22,267 nt of DNA from an uncultured Neomegalonema sp. GTDB taxonomy: Bacteria; Pseudomonadota; Alphaproteobacteria; Rhodobacterales; Rhodobacteraceae. Position numbers and translations under genes: made by a program. Location: positions 1 through 22,267 of the forward strand of contig CALDZQ010000223.1 in NCBI GenBank assembly GCA_937944035.1. Reading direction: 5' to 3'. Below, piece after piece: positions 7,511-15,806 of this stretch (its first letter is position 1; each line of letters begins with the position of its first letter). The notes below the pieces were generated by a model. That model was not told where the DNA came from. It was given only the letters and a program-made list of their open reading frames with translations, and did not search any database.

Positions 7511-10173
7511 GCATGATCCACCGCTTCGGGGGCGGCCTGTGTGAGGGCGGTGCTGCGGATGCGGACATGCTGGGGCGCAAGGGGGCGTATCTGTGCGAGA
7601 TGACCAGCCTCGCCCTGCCCGTCCCGCCGGGCTTTGTTATCAATGTCAGCGCGTTTCAGGGCTGGCGTGAGAGCGGCGCATTGCCGGAGGCGCTGAAAAC
7701 GCAAATCACCGACGCGATTGCGTGGTTGGAAGGGGTGACGGGCCAAGGCTTCGGGGCCGATTCCAGCCCGCTGCTCGTGTCGGTCCGGTCCGGTGCGGCG
7801 ATTTCGATGCCGGGGATGCTGGACACGATCCTCAATGTCGGGCTGACAAGTACGGCACATGCGGCATTGGCGCAGGACACCTCGCCACGCCACGCGGAAG
7901 ACTGCCGCCGCCGCCTGATCCCGCCGCTGGCCGAGGCGATGCTGGAGGTTGAGGCGGAGGATCTTGAGGATTGCGTCGATGACTGGCTGATGGCGAACGG
8001 GATTTCGACGCTGGAGGCGCTGGACGCGGAGGGTCTGGCGGCGGTGAATGCGAAGATGCTGGAGTTTATCGGGGATGAGGGCGATGCGCCTTTTCCCGAA
8101 GATGCCCGTGCGCAGTTGTTCGGGGCGGTCGAGGCGGTTTTTAACAGCTGGAACAGCGCCCGCGCCCGCCGCTATCGGGCGATTCAGGGTGTCGATGACA
8201 GCATCGGAACCGCCGTCACCGTGCAGATGATGGTGTTCGGCAACCGCGTCGAGGCATCCGCGACCGGGGTTGCCTTTACCCGCGACCCCAACACGGGCGA
8301 GCCGCGCCTGTTCGGTGAATACCTGCCCAACGCGCAAGGCGATGATGTGGTGGCGGGATTGCGCACCCCCGCTGCGCTGAGTTTGGCCGATGCGCCCGTT
8401 TCGCGGGCAACGACGCCGCCGATGGAAACCGCCCTGCCCGACGCATATGCGAGCCTGAAAGCCCATGCGGAATTGCTGGAAACGCATTTCTCGGACGCGC
8501 AGGAAATCGAGTTTACGGTTGATCGCGGGGCGCTGTGGCTGTTGCAGACGCGCACGGCCAAGCGCAGCGCGCGGGCGGGATTGCGCATCGCGGTGGAGAT
8601 GGCCGAAAGCGGCGCGATCTCTCGCGATGAGGCGCTGCTGCGCGTGAATCCCGGCGATCTGGAGCAACTGCTGCATCCGAAAGTTGATCCGAACGCCCCG
8701 CGCATTGTGATTGCCAAGGGGTTGCCCGCCTCGCCCGGTGCGGCGACGGGTGAGGTGGTGTTCACGCCTACCGAGGCTGAAACTTTACACGCGAAAGAGC
8801 GCGCGGCCATACTGGTGCGCAGCGAAACCAGCCCCGAAGATATTCACGGCATGTATGCCGCCGCCGGCGTTCTCACCGTGCGCGGCGGGATGACCAGCCA
8901 CGCGGCGGTGGTCGCGCGCAGCCTTGGCAAACCGTGCGTTTGCGGGGCGGGGGATGCGCGTGTCGATGTAAAAGCCGGGGTGCTGACAGGATCAGGCGGG
9001 CAGGAAGTCCGGCGCGGCGATAAGCTGACCATCGACGGAACCTCCGGCGAGGCGCTGCTGGGTGTGGTTCCGATGATCGCGCCGGAGTCCGAACCTGCGC
9101 TCGATACGCTGATGGCATGGGCCGATGCGCGCCGCCGGATGAAAGTGCGCGCGAATGCCGATACCGCCGAGGAAGCCCGCGTTGCGCGGCGGCTGGGCGC
9201 GGAGGGAATTGGCCTGTGCCGGACGGAACACGCGTTTTTTCAGGCCGGACGGCTCGCCGCTTTGCAACAGCTTATCATCGCCGATAACGCCGATGACCGC
9301 CGGGCGGCGCTGGCGGTTTTGCTGCCCGTGCAGCGCGAAGATTTCATCGGTATTTTCGAGGCAATGGCGGGCGCGCCCGTGTGTATCCGTTTGCTCGACC
9401 CGCCCCTTCACGAGTTTTTGCCGCGCACCGAAAACGCGATGCGCGCGCTTGCGAAGGCGATGGACACCTCGCTTCACAAGGTTGAGGAGCGGGTGAGCGC
9501 GCTGAAGGAATTCAACCCGATGCTGGGGCGGCGCGGCTGTCGCATCGGGGTGCTGCATCCTGAGATTTACGATATGCAGGTGCGCGCGATTTTCCAGGCC
9601 GCTGTCGCGGTGGAGATTGCGCAGGGCGCGGCGGTTGATTTGGAAATCATGCTGCCTTTCGTCTCGACCGACCACGAAATGCGGCTTTTCGGAACCCGCA
9701 TTGAAGCGATGGCCGCCGCCCTGCGTCACGAGAGCGGGCGCGGGCCAAGCTATAAGCTCGGCGTGATGATCGAGACGCCGCGCGCCGTGCTGCGCTGTGC
9801 CAAGATATGTGAGACGGCGGAGTTCGTCAGCTTTGGCACGAATGACCTGACGCAAATGACCTATGGCCTGTCGCGGGACGATGTGGGCCGGTTTGTCCGC
9901 GATTATATCGCCCAAGGCGCGCTGACGCATGATCCGTTTCATCGGCTCGACGAAGATGGTGTGGGCGAGTTGTTGCGCATCGGGGCCGAGCGCGGGCGGG
10001 CGCAGCGGCCTGATCTGACCGTGAGCGTGTGCGGTGAACATGGGGCGGATTTGCACACGATCCGGTTTTGCGAGAGTCTCGATTTCAACTATATCTCCTG
10101 CTCGCCCTTCCGCGCGCCCGCCTCGCGGCTTGCCGCCGCCCATGCCACGATCCTGCGCGAGCGGCTGGCATGA
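7507..10173 (+). CDS. ppdK: Pyruvate, phosphate dikinase
   Basis: Cytoplasmic enzyme interconverting pyruvate + ATP + phosphate with phosphoenolpyruvate + AMP + pyrophosphate. It is 888 residues, the normal length. The N-terminal ATP-grasp part runs to about 350 (FGGGLCEGGAADADMLGRKGAYLCEM at the start; SVRSGAAISMPGMLDTILNVGL). The swivelling phosphohistidine domain carries GGMTSHAAVVAR with catalytic H465 and the regulatory-type Thr463 two residues before it. The C-terminal PEP/pyruvate TIM barrel has GIGLCRTEHAFF, GVMIETPRA, SFGTNDLTQMTYG and SVCGEHGAD with the acid/base Cys at 842. ATG 7507 overlaps the glyS stop (ATGA). A GAGGG at 7502-7506 is better spaced for the in-frame ATG at 7513, so the protein may start two residues later. 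glyS-ppdK neighbours are known in alphaproteobacteria, and coupling to meaB follows. Confidence 0.97.
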   Translation: MSMIHRFGGGLCEGGAADADMLGRKGAYLCEMTSLALPVPPGFVINVSAFQGWRESGALPEALKTQITDAIAWLEGVTGQGFGADSSPLLVSVRSGAAISMPGMLDTILNVGLTSTAHAALAQDTSPRHAEDCRRRLIPPLAEAMLEVEAEDLEDCVDDWLMANGISTLEALDAEGLAAVNAKMLEFIGDEGDAPFPEDARAQLFGAVEAVFNSWNSARARRYRAIQGVDDSIGTAVTVQMMVFGNRVEASATGVAFTRDPNTGEPRLFGEYLPNAQGDDVVAGLRTPAALSLADAPVSRATTPPMETALPDAYASLKAHAELLETHFSDAQEIEFTVDRGALWLLQTRTAKRSARAGLRIAVEMAESGAISRDEALLRVNPGDLEQLLHPKVDPNAPRIVIAKGLPASPGAATGEVVFTPTEAETLHAKERAAILVRSETSPEDIHGMYAAAGVLTVRGGMTSHAAVVARSLGKPCVCGAGDARVDVKAGVLTGSGGQEVRRGDKLTIDGTSGEALLGVVPMIAPESEPALDTLMAWADARRRMKVRANADTAEEARVARRLGAEGIGLCRTEHAFFQAGRLAALQQLIIADNADDRRAALAVLLPVQREDFIGIFEAMAGAPVCIRLLDPPLHEFLPRTENAMRALAKAMDTSLHKVEERVSALKEFNPMLGRRGCRIGVLHPEIYDMQVRAIFQAAVAVEIAQGAAVDLEIMLPFVSTDHEMRLFGTRIEAMAAALRHESGRGPSYKLGVMIETPRAVLRCAKICETAEFVSFGTNDLTQMTYGLSRDDVGRFVRDYIAQGALTHDPFHRLDEDGVGELLRIGAERGRAQRPDLTVSVCGEHGADLHTIRFCESLDFNYISCSPFRAPASRLAAAHATILRERLA

Positions 10174-11117
10174 TCGGGTCGTTGGCTGATCTCAGAGCGG
10201 GCGGCAAACGCGCCCTCGCCCGTGCGCTGGCTCAGATTGAGAGCGCGCCCCACGCGGCCGAGACCGTTGCGCTGCTGGATGCCGCTTTTGCGGAACCGCA
10301 CGGATTGTCGGTCGGGGTGACAGGGCCGCCGGGGGTGGGAAAATCGACGCTCGTTGACTGTCTTATCGCCCGTCTGCGCGCGCAAGACATCTCGGTTGCG
10401 GTGATCGCCATTGATCCCAGCTCGATGCGCAGCGGCGGTGCGCTATTGGGGGATCGCGCGCGACTGGCGGCGCTGGACCCGATGGATCAGGGCGTGTTTG
10501 TGCGCTCGATGGCCAATCGCGGGCGGCTGGGCGGGCTGTCGGACCTTGTGTTTCCGGCGATGGTGCTGATGCAGGCGCTGTATGATATTGTGCTGATTGA
10601 AACCGTCGGCGTCGGCCAGTCCGAGATTGAGGTCAGCGGTATCGCAGAAAGCACATTATTATGCGTTCAACCCGCATCAGGCGATTCGCTGCAATTTCTC
10701 AAAGCAGGGGTGATGGAAGTGCCCGATTTCGTGGTTGTCACGAAGTCTGACCTGGGTGCGTCGGCACGCCGCGCCGCAGCGGATTTGCGCGCGGCGCTGG
10801 CTGTGACTGAAGCGAACGCCGCACAAACTCCCATCTTATTGTGCTCATCTCAAACGGGTGAAGGCGTCAACGATCTCGTCGATATTATTTCCGACCATAA
10901 AGTTAATTATTTAACGAAAACAATTTACTCTACAGCACGACAAAGGATCGCAGCAACTTGGTGCAGTGCAGCAATTCGCGACCAATTCGGCATGTGGGGC
11001 TTAAATTTTTACAATGAAAAACAGACGGACCGCAACCAATCAACGCCTTTTGCAACGCACAATGCTTTTGTATCGAAGCTATCAACCATATTGAGAAACC
11101 TTGATTTTTGTCATTAG
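10170..11117 (+). CDS. meaB: MeaB/ArgK-type G3E GTPase (methylmalonyl-CoA mutase chaperone family)
   Basis: P-loop GTPase of the family that protects and reloads adenosylcobalamin on methylmalonyl-CoA mutase. It has 315 residues from ATG 10170, which overlaps the ppdK stop (ATGA); the open frame extends further left inside ppdK but that part is not MeaB-like. Motifs: Walker A GPPGVGKST (G52-T60), IDPSSMRSGGALLGDR, RSMANRGRLGGLS, IETVGVGQSE (switch/Walker B region) and VVTKSD (NKxD equivalent). The C-terminal part (from about residue 210) still aligns with the family (ATWCSAAIRDQFG and STPFATHNAFVSKL) but is coded by AT-rich DNA unlike the first two thirds. No mutase gene is in the window. The name ArgK is an old label for the same family; a kinase role is not supported. 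Confidence 0.88.
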   Translation: MIGSLADLRAGGKRALARALAQIESAPHAAETVALLDAAFAEPHGLSVGVTGPPGVGKSTLVDCLIARLRAQDISVAVIAIDPSSMRSGGALLGDRARLAALDPMDQGVFVRSMANRGRLGGLSDLVFPAMVLMQALYDIVLIETVGVGQSEIEVSGIAESTLLCVQPASGDSLQFLKAGVMEVPDFVVVTKSDLGASARRAAADLRAALAVTEANAAQTPILLCSSQTGEGVNDLVDIISDHKVNYLTKTIYSTARQRIAATWCSAAIRDQFGMWGLNFYNEKQTDRNQSTPFATHNAFVSKLSTILRNLDFCH

Positions 11118-11143
11118 TTAAGGTTTAGGAACACTACGAATTG

Positions 11144-11211
11144 AGCGTATATAAACCTTTCGCAGCGCTAAATGCCGTTACGGCATAGGATTGATAGGTA
11201 AGCGTATATAA
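11144..11211 (+). repeat. Duplicated TATA-rich 11-mer flanking a small palindrome
   Basis: AGCGTATATAA occurs at 11144-11154 and again at 11201-11211, 57 bases apart, in the AT-rich spacer before the SleB gene. Between them is ATGCCG-TTA-CGGCAT (11172-11186), a perfect 6-bp hairpin with a 3-base loop. The first copy could supply a -10 (TATATA, 11148-11153) with TTAGGA (11125-11130) 17 bases before it, a weak match. The second copy has no good -35. The spacer otherwise shows no gene. Confidence 0.35.
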
Positions 11212-11246
11212 GTTGCGATTGGTTTGGAACGCGCTAACTGGGGCGA

Positions 11247-12128
11247 ATGATGTCAAATAAGATACAAGGTATCGCTGCTGTAGCGACCGCGTTGGCTGTG
11301 TTTGGTATGGATGCACAGGCGCGTCGCGACAGCGATGATTTTTCTGTCCGTGATACCGGACTTTTTGAGGTTAAAGGTCACAGGCTCCCCGGGGAGACTG
11401 TGCGCTTTGGAATCGGTGGCGACATCGAATCTTATGCCGTTGGCGCGGTGGGGATTGCGGCGGATGCCTCCACCAAGATACGGTTTTTGGAAGCGGACGC
11501 GGATATGGCGGCGGGTTTGAGCGCCTCCTTCGGTGGTGCGCCTGCGGCGATTTTCACACCGGAAAGCCCGCGTCGTGATGATACATCGCACGAGATTCTG
11601 AACTATTATGACAGCTTGGCGGCGGGGCGCGCGAAAGTTGGTCAGGACAAAGCTGACGAAATCGAGCAAATGGTTCTGCAAGCCGCCCAACGCCCAGGTC
11701 GCGCCGAAAACCGGATGAAGCGCAAGGGCGCTGAGCGTGAGCTGCACTGCCTGACCGAAGCGATCTACTACGAAGCGCGCGGTGAAAGCATCGAAGGCCA
11801 GATCGCTGTTGCCGAGGTGATTATCAATCGTGTTGACAGCAAACGCTATCCGGATTCGGTATGCGGCGTTGTCTCGCAAGGCGAGGAGCGGCTGAATTCC
11901 TGTCAGTTTTCATACAAATGCGATGGCGAGCCGGAGCGTATGAGCGACAAGAATGCCCGCCATCGCGCCCGTGATGTTGCAATCCTGATCCTCAAGGGTG
12001 AGCGCCGCTCGCTGACCGATCGTGCGACGCACTACCATGCGACTTATGTCAATCCGTACTGGTCGAAAAAATTGAAAAAAACAGCGCAGCACGGAACGCA
12101 TGTATTCTACCGCTACAAGGGAACCTGA
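11247..12128 (+). CDS. Secreted cell wall hydrolase, SleB family
   Basis: Probable peptidoglycan hydrolase of the Hydrolase_2/SleB family, which cuts glycan strands (spore cortex in Bacillus, general wall remodelling in proteobacteria). It is 293 residues. Residues 1-25 are a signal peptide (MMSNKIQGIAAVATALAVFGMDAQA, cleavage after A-Q-A), so the product is periplasmic or secreted. Residues 26-160 are a non-conserved linker. The catalytic domain begins near residue 163 with CLTEAIYYEARGE (E171 and E176 are the conserved acids; the catalytic Glu is expected here), then EVIINRV, YPDSVCGVV, CQFSYKCDG, ATHYHATYVNPYW and GTHVFYR at the end, all family signatures. GGGGCG before 11247 is the only ribosome-binding site candidate, and ATG 11250 is an equal start. 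The gene ends 23 bases before the convergent Lrp gene. Confidence 0.9.
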   Translation: MMSNKIQGIAAVATALAVFGMDAQARRDSDDFSVRDTGLFEVKGHRLPGETVRFGIGGDIESYAVGAVGIAADASTKIRFLEADADMAAGLSASFGGAPAAIFTPESPRRDDTSHEILNYYDSLAAGRAKVGQDKADEIEQMVLQAAQRPGRAENRMKRKGAERELHCLTEAIYYEARGESIEGQIAVAEVIINRVDSKRYPDSVCGVVSQGEERLNSCQFSYKCDGEPERMSDKNARHRARDVAILILKGERRSLTDRATHYHATYVNPYWSKKLKKTAQHGTHVFYRYKGT

Positions 12129-12151
12129 CACGGCCCCTTTACTGATGATGC

Positions 12152-12610
12152 TCAGGAAAGGTCGAGCGGCAATGCCGTCTCGGCCTTTATTTCTTCCATC
12201 GACATCAGGGACGTGACGTTGAAAATGTCCACATCGGCGATCAAACGCTGATAAAACCCATCGAACGCTTTCGCATCCCTCACCCGCACTTGCAGGATGT
12301 AATCGATGTCCCCCGCCAGACGGTGAGCCGCTTGGATTTCGGGGTGCTTTTTCACCGCCGCCACAAATGTTTCGAGCCAAGCCGCGTTATGCTGTGACGT
12401 GCGGACGAGGACGAAGAAGCACGCGCCCAGCCCGACCGATTCCGCCGAGACAATCGCCACCTGCCGATCAATCGTGCCGTTCTCGCGCATCTTTCTGATG
12501 CGGTTCCAAACCGGCGTCTTCGACGAGCCGACACGCTTGGCCAGTTCCTCAAGCGGGATCGTCGCGTCTTGCTGCATTATATCCAAAATGCGACGGTCAA
12601 GATCGTCCAT
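12152..12610 (-). CDS. Lrp/AsnC family transcriptional regulator
   Basis: A 152-residue DNA-binding protein of the leucine-responsive/AsnC family, usually a homodimer or octamer that senses amino acids. The N-terminal winged helix-turn-helix is LDRRILDIMQQDATIPLEELAKRVGSSKTPVWNRIRKM (about residues 4-41). The C-terminal RAM ligand-binding domain covers about 60-140, with HRLAGDIDYILQVRVRDAKAFDGF in the expected position. The start is ATG 12610 because AAAGGA lies 7-8 bases upstream; an in-frame TTG at 12628 is less likely since it places that site inside the gene. It reads away from yjbH across a 278-base spacer and is convergent with the SleB gene. Its targets are not visible; autoregulation from the shared spacer is typical for the family. 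Confidence 0.93.
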   Translation of the reverse strand: MDDLDRRILDIMQQDATIPLEELAKRVGSSKTPVWNRIRKMRENGTIDRQVAIVSAESVGLGACFFVLVRTSQHNAAWLETFVAAVKKHPEIQAAHRLAGDIDYILQVRVRDAKAFDGFYQRLIADVDIFNVTSLMSMEEIKAETALPLDLS

Positions 12611-12888
12611 GAGCTGTTCCTTTCGCAATTCCGGTCCGCAAACCCAATACGCAAGGGTATGTTAATTTTTTAACGAATATGTTGCATCACCCGATTGCGT
12701 TGCGCGCAAACCGCGTTGACACAGTCGCCGATAACATGCCCGGCACACTCAAGAAGGTCGCATTTTTGCCACAGAGGGTCTACACTCACAGCCACGCTAC
12801 GGCGTACAGGCCACGCCTTATGATACTAAGGGCCGTTCTATGCTAGATACTTTGAAACCGACTTTGTGAACCAGTAGTAAAGTAGATC
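12611..12888. promoter_or_regulatory. Divergent control region between the Lrp-family gene and yjbH
   Basis: A 278-base spacer with no credible gene. Near the lrp side is an AT-rich tract with the inverted repeat GTTAA-TTTT-TTAAC (12661-12674), a plausible site for an Lrp-family protein. A perfect 10-bp palindrome TTGCGCGCAA lies at 12700-12709. TTGACA occurs at 12716-12721 but lacks a well-spaced -10. TATGAT (12819-12824) and TATGCT (12839-12844) are -10-like without convincing -35 partners. The promoters themselves cannot be assigned from sequence alone. Confidence 0.4.
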
Positions 12889-15033
12889 ATGAAAGCTCTT
12901 CGCAAAGCCCTGATGGCATCAGTATCGTTGGCGCTGGCAACGCCCGCCGTGGCGCAAAGCACATCCACAACCACTCCGATCTTCAGTCATTACGGTGGTG
13001 TCGGTCTGATAAAAACCCGCTCCGCGCGGATGTCGCCCGATTCGACGCTGAACGCCGGGATCGCGTGGAACCGCGAGCAACAACGGTATTCTCTGACCTT
13101 TCAGGCCGCGCCGTGGCTGGAAACAACTTTCAGCTATTCAGGCTTTGAAGGCATCCGCACCGGCGATACGTTTGACCGGCAATTCGACATCAAGGTCCGC
13201 CTGTGGGAAGAGTCTTTGTACCTGCCCGAAGTGGCCGTTGGGTTGCAGGATTTTCTTGGCACGGGCGTGTTTGCCGGTGAGTACATTGTCGCGAGCAAAC
13301 GGCTAGGCCCGCTTGATCTGTCTCTCGGAGTCGGCTGGGGCGTACTCGCCTCGCGCCGTGTGGCGCGAAACCCGCTCGGCGAACTCTCCGACCGCTTTAA
13401 GACGCGTGACGGTTTTTCGGGTCAGGGCGGTGAAGTTAACATCGGTGACTATTTCAGCGGCCGCGATATTGGCCTGTTCGGCGGTGTTGTCTACACGACC
13501 CCGATCAAAGGTCTCAGCGTGATTGCCGAGTATGACAGCGACTCTAACAGTCAGGTCGTCGGCCTTGATGACAACAGCCCGTTCAATTTCGGGCTGGTCT
13601 ATGAGCCGCTCGAAGGGGTGCAGCTTGGCGCGTCTTATCTGTCCGGCGACGAGTTTGCGCTTTCTGCGCATTTCGCAACCCAAACGGGGGAATGGGCGCG
13701 CGATAATCCGCCCGGCGATCCGGCGCCCGCGTTTTACGTGCGCGAGGAATTTGACGATAGCGCCGGCGGGCAAGACGGGCTGATCGCGCCGATCCAGCCG
13801 CTGCTCTCGACGCCGGTCGGGCGGGATGTGCTGTCCGAAACCCTGCGGGAAAATCTGAGCCGTGAGGGCATCACCCTGATGCGCAGCCAAGTCGGCACGG
13901 ATGCGATCCGGATTGTTGTCGCCAACAACCGCTACCGTTCCTATGCCAAAGCGGCGGGGCGCGCGGCGCGGGTTTTGTCACGCTTTGCGCCGAATGAGAT
14001 CGAGCAATTCCAGATCGCGTTCGACCAATCCGGTCTGGAAACCGCCGAATTGCTGCTCAACCGCAGCCAGCTTGAAAGATCCGCTGCCGAAATCGGGTAT
14101 TCGATTTCACCGCCCTCGCTCGCCTTTGCCTACATCACCGCCGGCAGCGCGCCCGTGGACGGGCCGATTGAGGATTTCAACAAATACCCGGATTTCAACT
14201 GGAGCATTGGTCCGGATGTCAGGTTGAACACGTTTGATCCCGACGATCCGTTGCGCGCGCAGCTTGATCTGGAAGCGACGGCCAGCCTTGAAGTGGCGCG
14301 CGGATTGATCTTCAACGCCGCGCTCGGCACCGATCTCATCGGCAACTTTGATAACACGACACGCCAGTCTGACAGCGTGTTGCCCCGTGTACGCACGGAG
14401 TTTTCCCGCTATAATGAGGAAACGGATATTGGCCTGTATCGCCTGACCGGCGAATACTATTTCAATCCGGCACCCAATGTGAGCGCCAAGCTTACCGCAG
14501 GGTTTATCGAGCAGATGTTCGCGGGCGCAGGGGGGGAATTGCTTTATCGCCCGCAGAATTCGCGCCTCGCGTTCGGTGCGGAGGCGTTTTACGTCAAGCA
14601 GCGTGATTTCGACACGTTGTTCAGCTTCCGGGATTATGAAGTCGCCACCGGCCATCTCAGCGTTTATTACGACACGCCCTACAATAACTGGAACGTCGCG
14701 GTTCATGCCGGACGGTATCTCGCCGGTGACTGGGGCGGGACGCTTGAATTGAAACGGCGTTTCGCGAACGGCTGGGAAATCGGGGCGTTTGCAACGCTGA
14801 CCGATGTGCCGTTTGAAGATTTCGGCGAGGGTAGTTTCGACAAAGGCATTTCGTTGCGCATTCCCTTCGATTGGGGTCTGCCGCGCGACACGAAATCGGC
14901 GGGACGGATCACTTTGCGGCCTGTCCAACGGGACGGGGGGCAGCGTTTGGCGGTTCCCGGACGCTTGTTTGATGTGACACAACCAACCAGTCGCGGCGAG
15001 GTCGCCTCGCAATGGGCCACCTTCGCTCACTGA
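12889..15033 (+). CDS. yjbH: YjbH-type outer-membrane exopolysaccharide protein
   Basis: A 714-residue exported protein of the YjbH/GfcD family (DUF940), linked to export or assembly of surface polysaccharide at the outer membrane. Residues 1-23 form a signal peptide (MKALRKALMASVSLALATPAVAQ). The mature start has PIFSHYGGVGLIKTRSARMSPDSTL, the characteristic YjbH opening, and the body is rich in alternating aromatic and polar strands (for example YSLTFQAAPWLETTFSYSGFEG) as in a beta-barrel or lipid-facing fold. The end (DVPFEDFGEGSFDKGISLRIPFD) is also typical of the family. The ribosome-binding site is weak (AGTAAAG). The stop TGA is followed at once by the lipoprotein gene, whose true ATG lies 18 bases downstream. 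In E. coli the order is yjbEFGH; here yjbH precedes the yjbF-like gene and yjbE/yjbG are missing. Confidence 0.85.
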   Translation: MKALRKALMASVSLALATPAVAQSTSTTTPIFSHYGGVGLIKTRSARMSPDSTLNAGIAWNREQQRYSLTFQAAPWLETTFSYSGFEGIRTGDTFDRQFDIKVRLWEESLYLPEVAVGLQDFLGTGVFAGEYIVASKRLGPLDLSLGVGWGVLASRRVARNPLGELSDRFKTRDGFSGQGGEVNIGDYFSGRDIGLFGGVVYTTPIKGLSVIAEYDSDSNSQVVGLDDNSPFNFGLVYEPLEGVQLGASYLSGDEFALSAHFATQTGEWARDNPPGDPAPAFYVREEFDDSAGGQDGLIAPIQPLLSTPVGRDVLSETLRENLSREGITLMRSQVGTDAIRIVVANNRYRSYAKAAGRAARVLSRFAPNEIEQFQIAFDQSGLETAELLLNRSQLERSAAEIGYSISPPSLAFAYITAGSAPVDGPIEDFNKYPDFNWSIGPDVRLNTFDPDDPLRAQLDLEATASLEVARGLIFNAALGTDLIGNFDNTTRQSDSVLPRVRTEFSRYNEETDIGLYRLTGEYYFNPAPNVSAKLTAGFIEQMFAGAGGELLYRPQNSRLAFGAEAFYVKQRDFDTLFSFRDYEVATGHLSVYYDTPYNNWNVAVHAGRYLAGDWGGTLELKRRFANGWEIGAFATLTDVPFEDFGEGSFDKGISLRIPFDWGLPRDTKSAGRITLRPVQRDGGQRLAVPGRLFDVTQPTSRGEVASQWATFAH

Positions 15034-15050
15034 TGGTTCTGGAGAACACG

Positions 15051-15719
15051 ATGCGCAATGCAGCTCTTAAAGCGGGTGTCCTGGCCTTCGTCATCGCCGG
15101 GCTGGCCGCGTGTACCAACGGCCAATTCAACAGCAACCCCGTCTTCGATTACGGCTTAAAGCTTGCGGGGTTGGGTAAAAAGCCGGAAGCGGCAGAAGTG
15201 GCCCCGTCCGTGGGGCCGCCTCTGATCGTCGGTTACAAGGAAATCCGCGTGGCGATTCCGGGCGTCGGGCCACGGGGGCGCAGTGATTACTTCGTCGCGC
15301 CGGACGGTGTTGAGATCGCGATGAACGGGATTTTCCCCGTGCGCGTTATCGGCCTCGGCCTCGACCTTGAGGGTATGTATTTACCCGCAGACAGCCCGTA
15401 TGTCGGTGATTTCGTGGCAGCCGCCCGCGCCAACGCCTCGTCTCAGCGGGTTTTCGAGTATTGGAGAAAAGGCCGCATCAGCCGCGAGAGCCTGCGCTGT
15501 GACCTGAGCCTCCAAACACTGGCAAACGGCAAGAATATCATCAACGAACGCTGTAAGAAATTTTTCGACGATTTGGGTTTCAGCAACCGCTACTGGCTGG
15601 ACGAGAACGACGAAATCATCTGTAGCCGTCAGTGGTTCCATCCGGACGCTGATGTTTTGCAGTTCTTCAAAACATCCCAGCAGGCTTTGTCCATTGATCT
15701 TCGGAAAGACGATTGCTGA
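15051..15719 (+). CDS. yjbF: YjbF/GfcB-type lipoprotein
   Basis: A 222-residue lipoprotein probably working with YjbH in polysaccharide export. The N-terminus MRNAALKAGVLAFVIAGLAAC ends in a lipobox (LAAC, lipidated Cys at residue 21), so the mature protein is membrane-anchored in the periplasm. The ATG at 15051 is chosen because GGAG at 15041-15044 lies 6 bases before it and because it gives a standard signal sequence; upstream in-frame ATGs at 15012 and 15033 would put residues before the lipoprotein signal. The segment SRESLRCDLSLQTLANG followed by a Cys-containing C-terminal half fits the GfcB/YjbF family. The family call rests on gene pairing with YjbH and general layout more than on a single motif. 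Confidence 0.75.
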   Translation: MRNAALKAGVLAFVIAGLAACTNGQFNSNPVFDYGLKLAGLGKKPEAAEVAPSVGPPLIVGYKEIRVAIPGVGPRGRSDYFVAPDGVEIAMNGIFPVRVIGLGLDLEGMYLPADSPYVGDFVAAARANASSQRVFEYWRKGRISRESLRCDLSLQTLANGKNIINERCKKFFDDLGFSNRYWLDENDEIICSRQWFHPDADVLQFFKTSQQALSIDLRKDDC

Positions 15720-15806
15720 GACAGCGCAGTGACACACGACACATTTCAAACTGAAACTTTGTTGTATGCCTAGCAGGCGGCGCGAGACAGAACTTAGGAG
15801 CACATA

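Noticed and set aside
6913..8676. Long open frame of 587 codons on the - strand spanning the end of glyS and start of ppdK
   Set aside because: It crosses two genuine gene ends, has the composition of a reverse-complement shadow and no ribosome-binding site or motif.
8992..10143. Antisense frame of 383 codons within ppdK
   Set aside because: Shadow of the PPDK C-terminal barrel; no recognisable motif.
10068..10169. Extended meaB start inside ppdK
   Set aside because: The added 34 residues are not MeaB-like; ATG 10170 overlaps the ppdK stop as in neighbouring junctions and begins with a family-like N-terminus.
12661..12674. GTTAA-TTTT-TTAAC as a CtrA box
   Set aside because: CtrA sites need TTAA-N7-TTAA; the spacing here is four, so it is kept only as an unassigned inverted repeat.
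12716..12737. TTGACA followed by GATAAC-like bases as a yjbH promoter
   Set aside because: The -35 and -10 candidates are only about 8-10 bases apart, far from the needed 16-18.
15012..15050. Upstream ATGs (15012, 15033) for the YjbF-like lipoprotein
   Set aside because: They would put extra residues before the lipoprotein signal; ATG 15051 has a good GGAG site 6 bases upstream.
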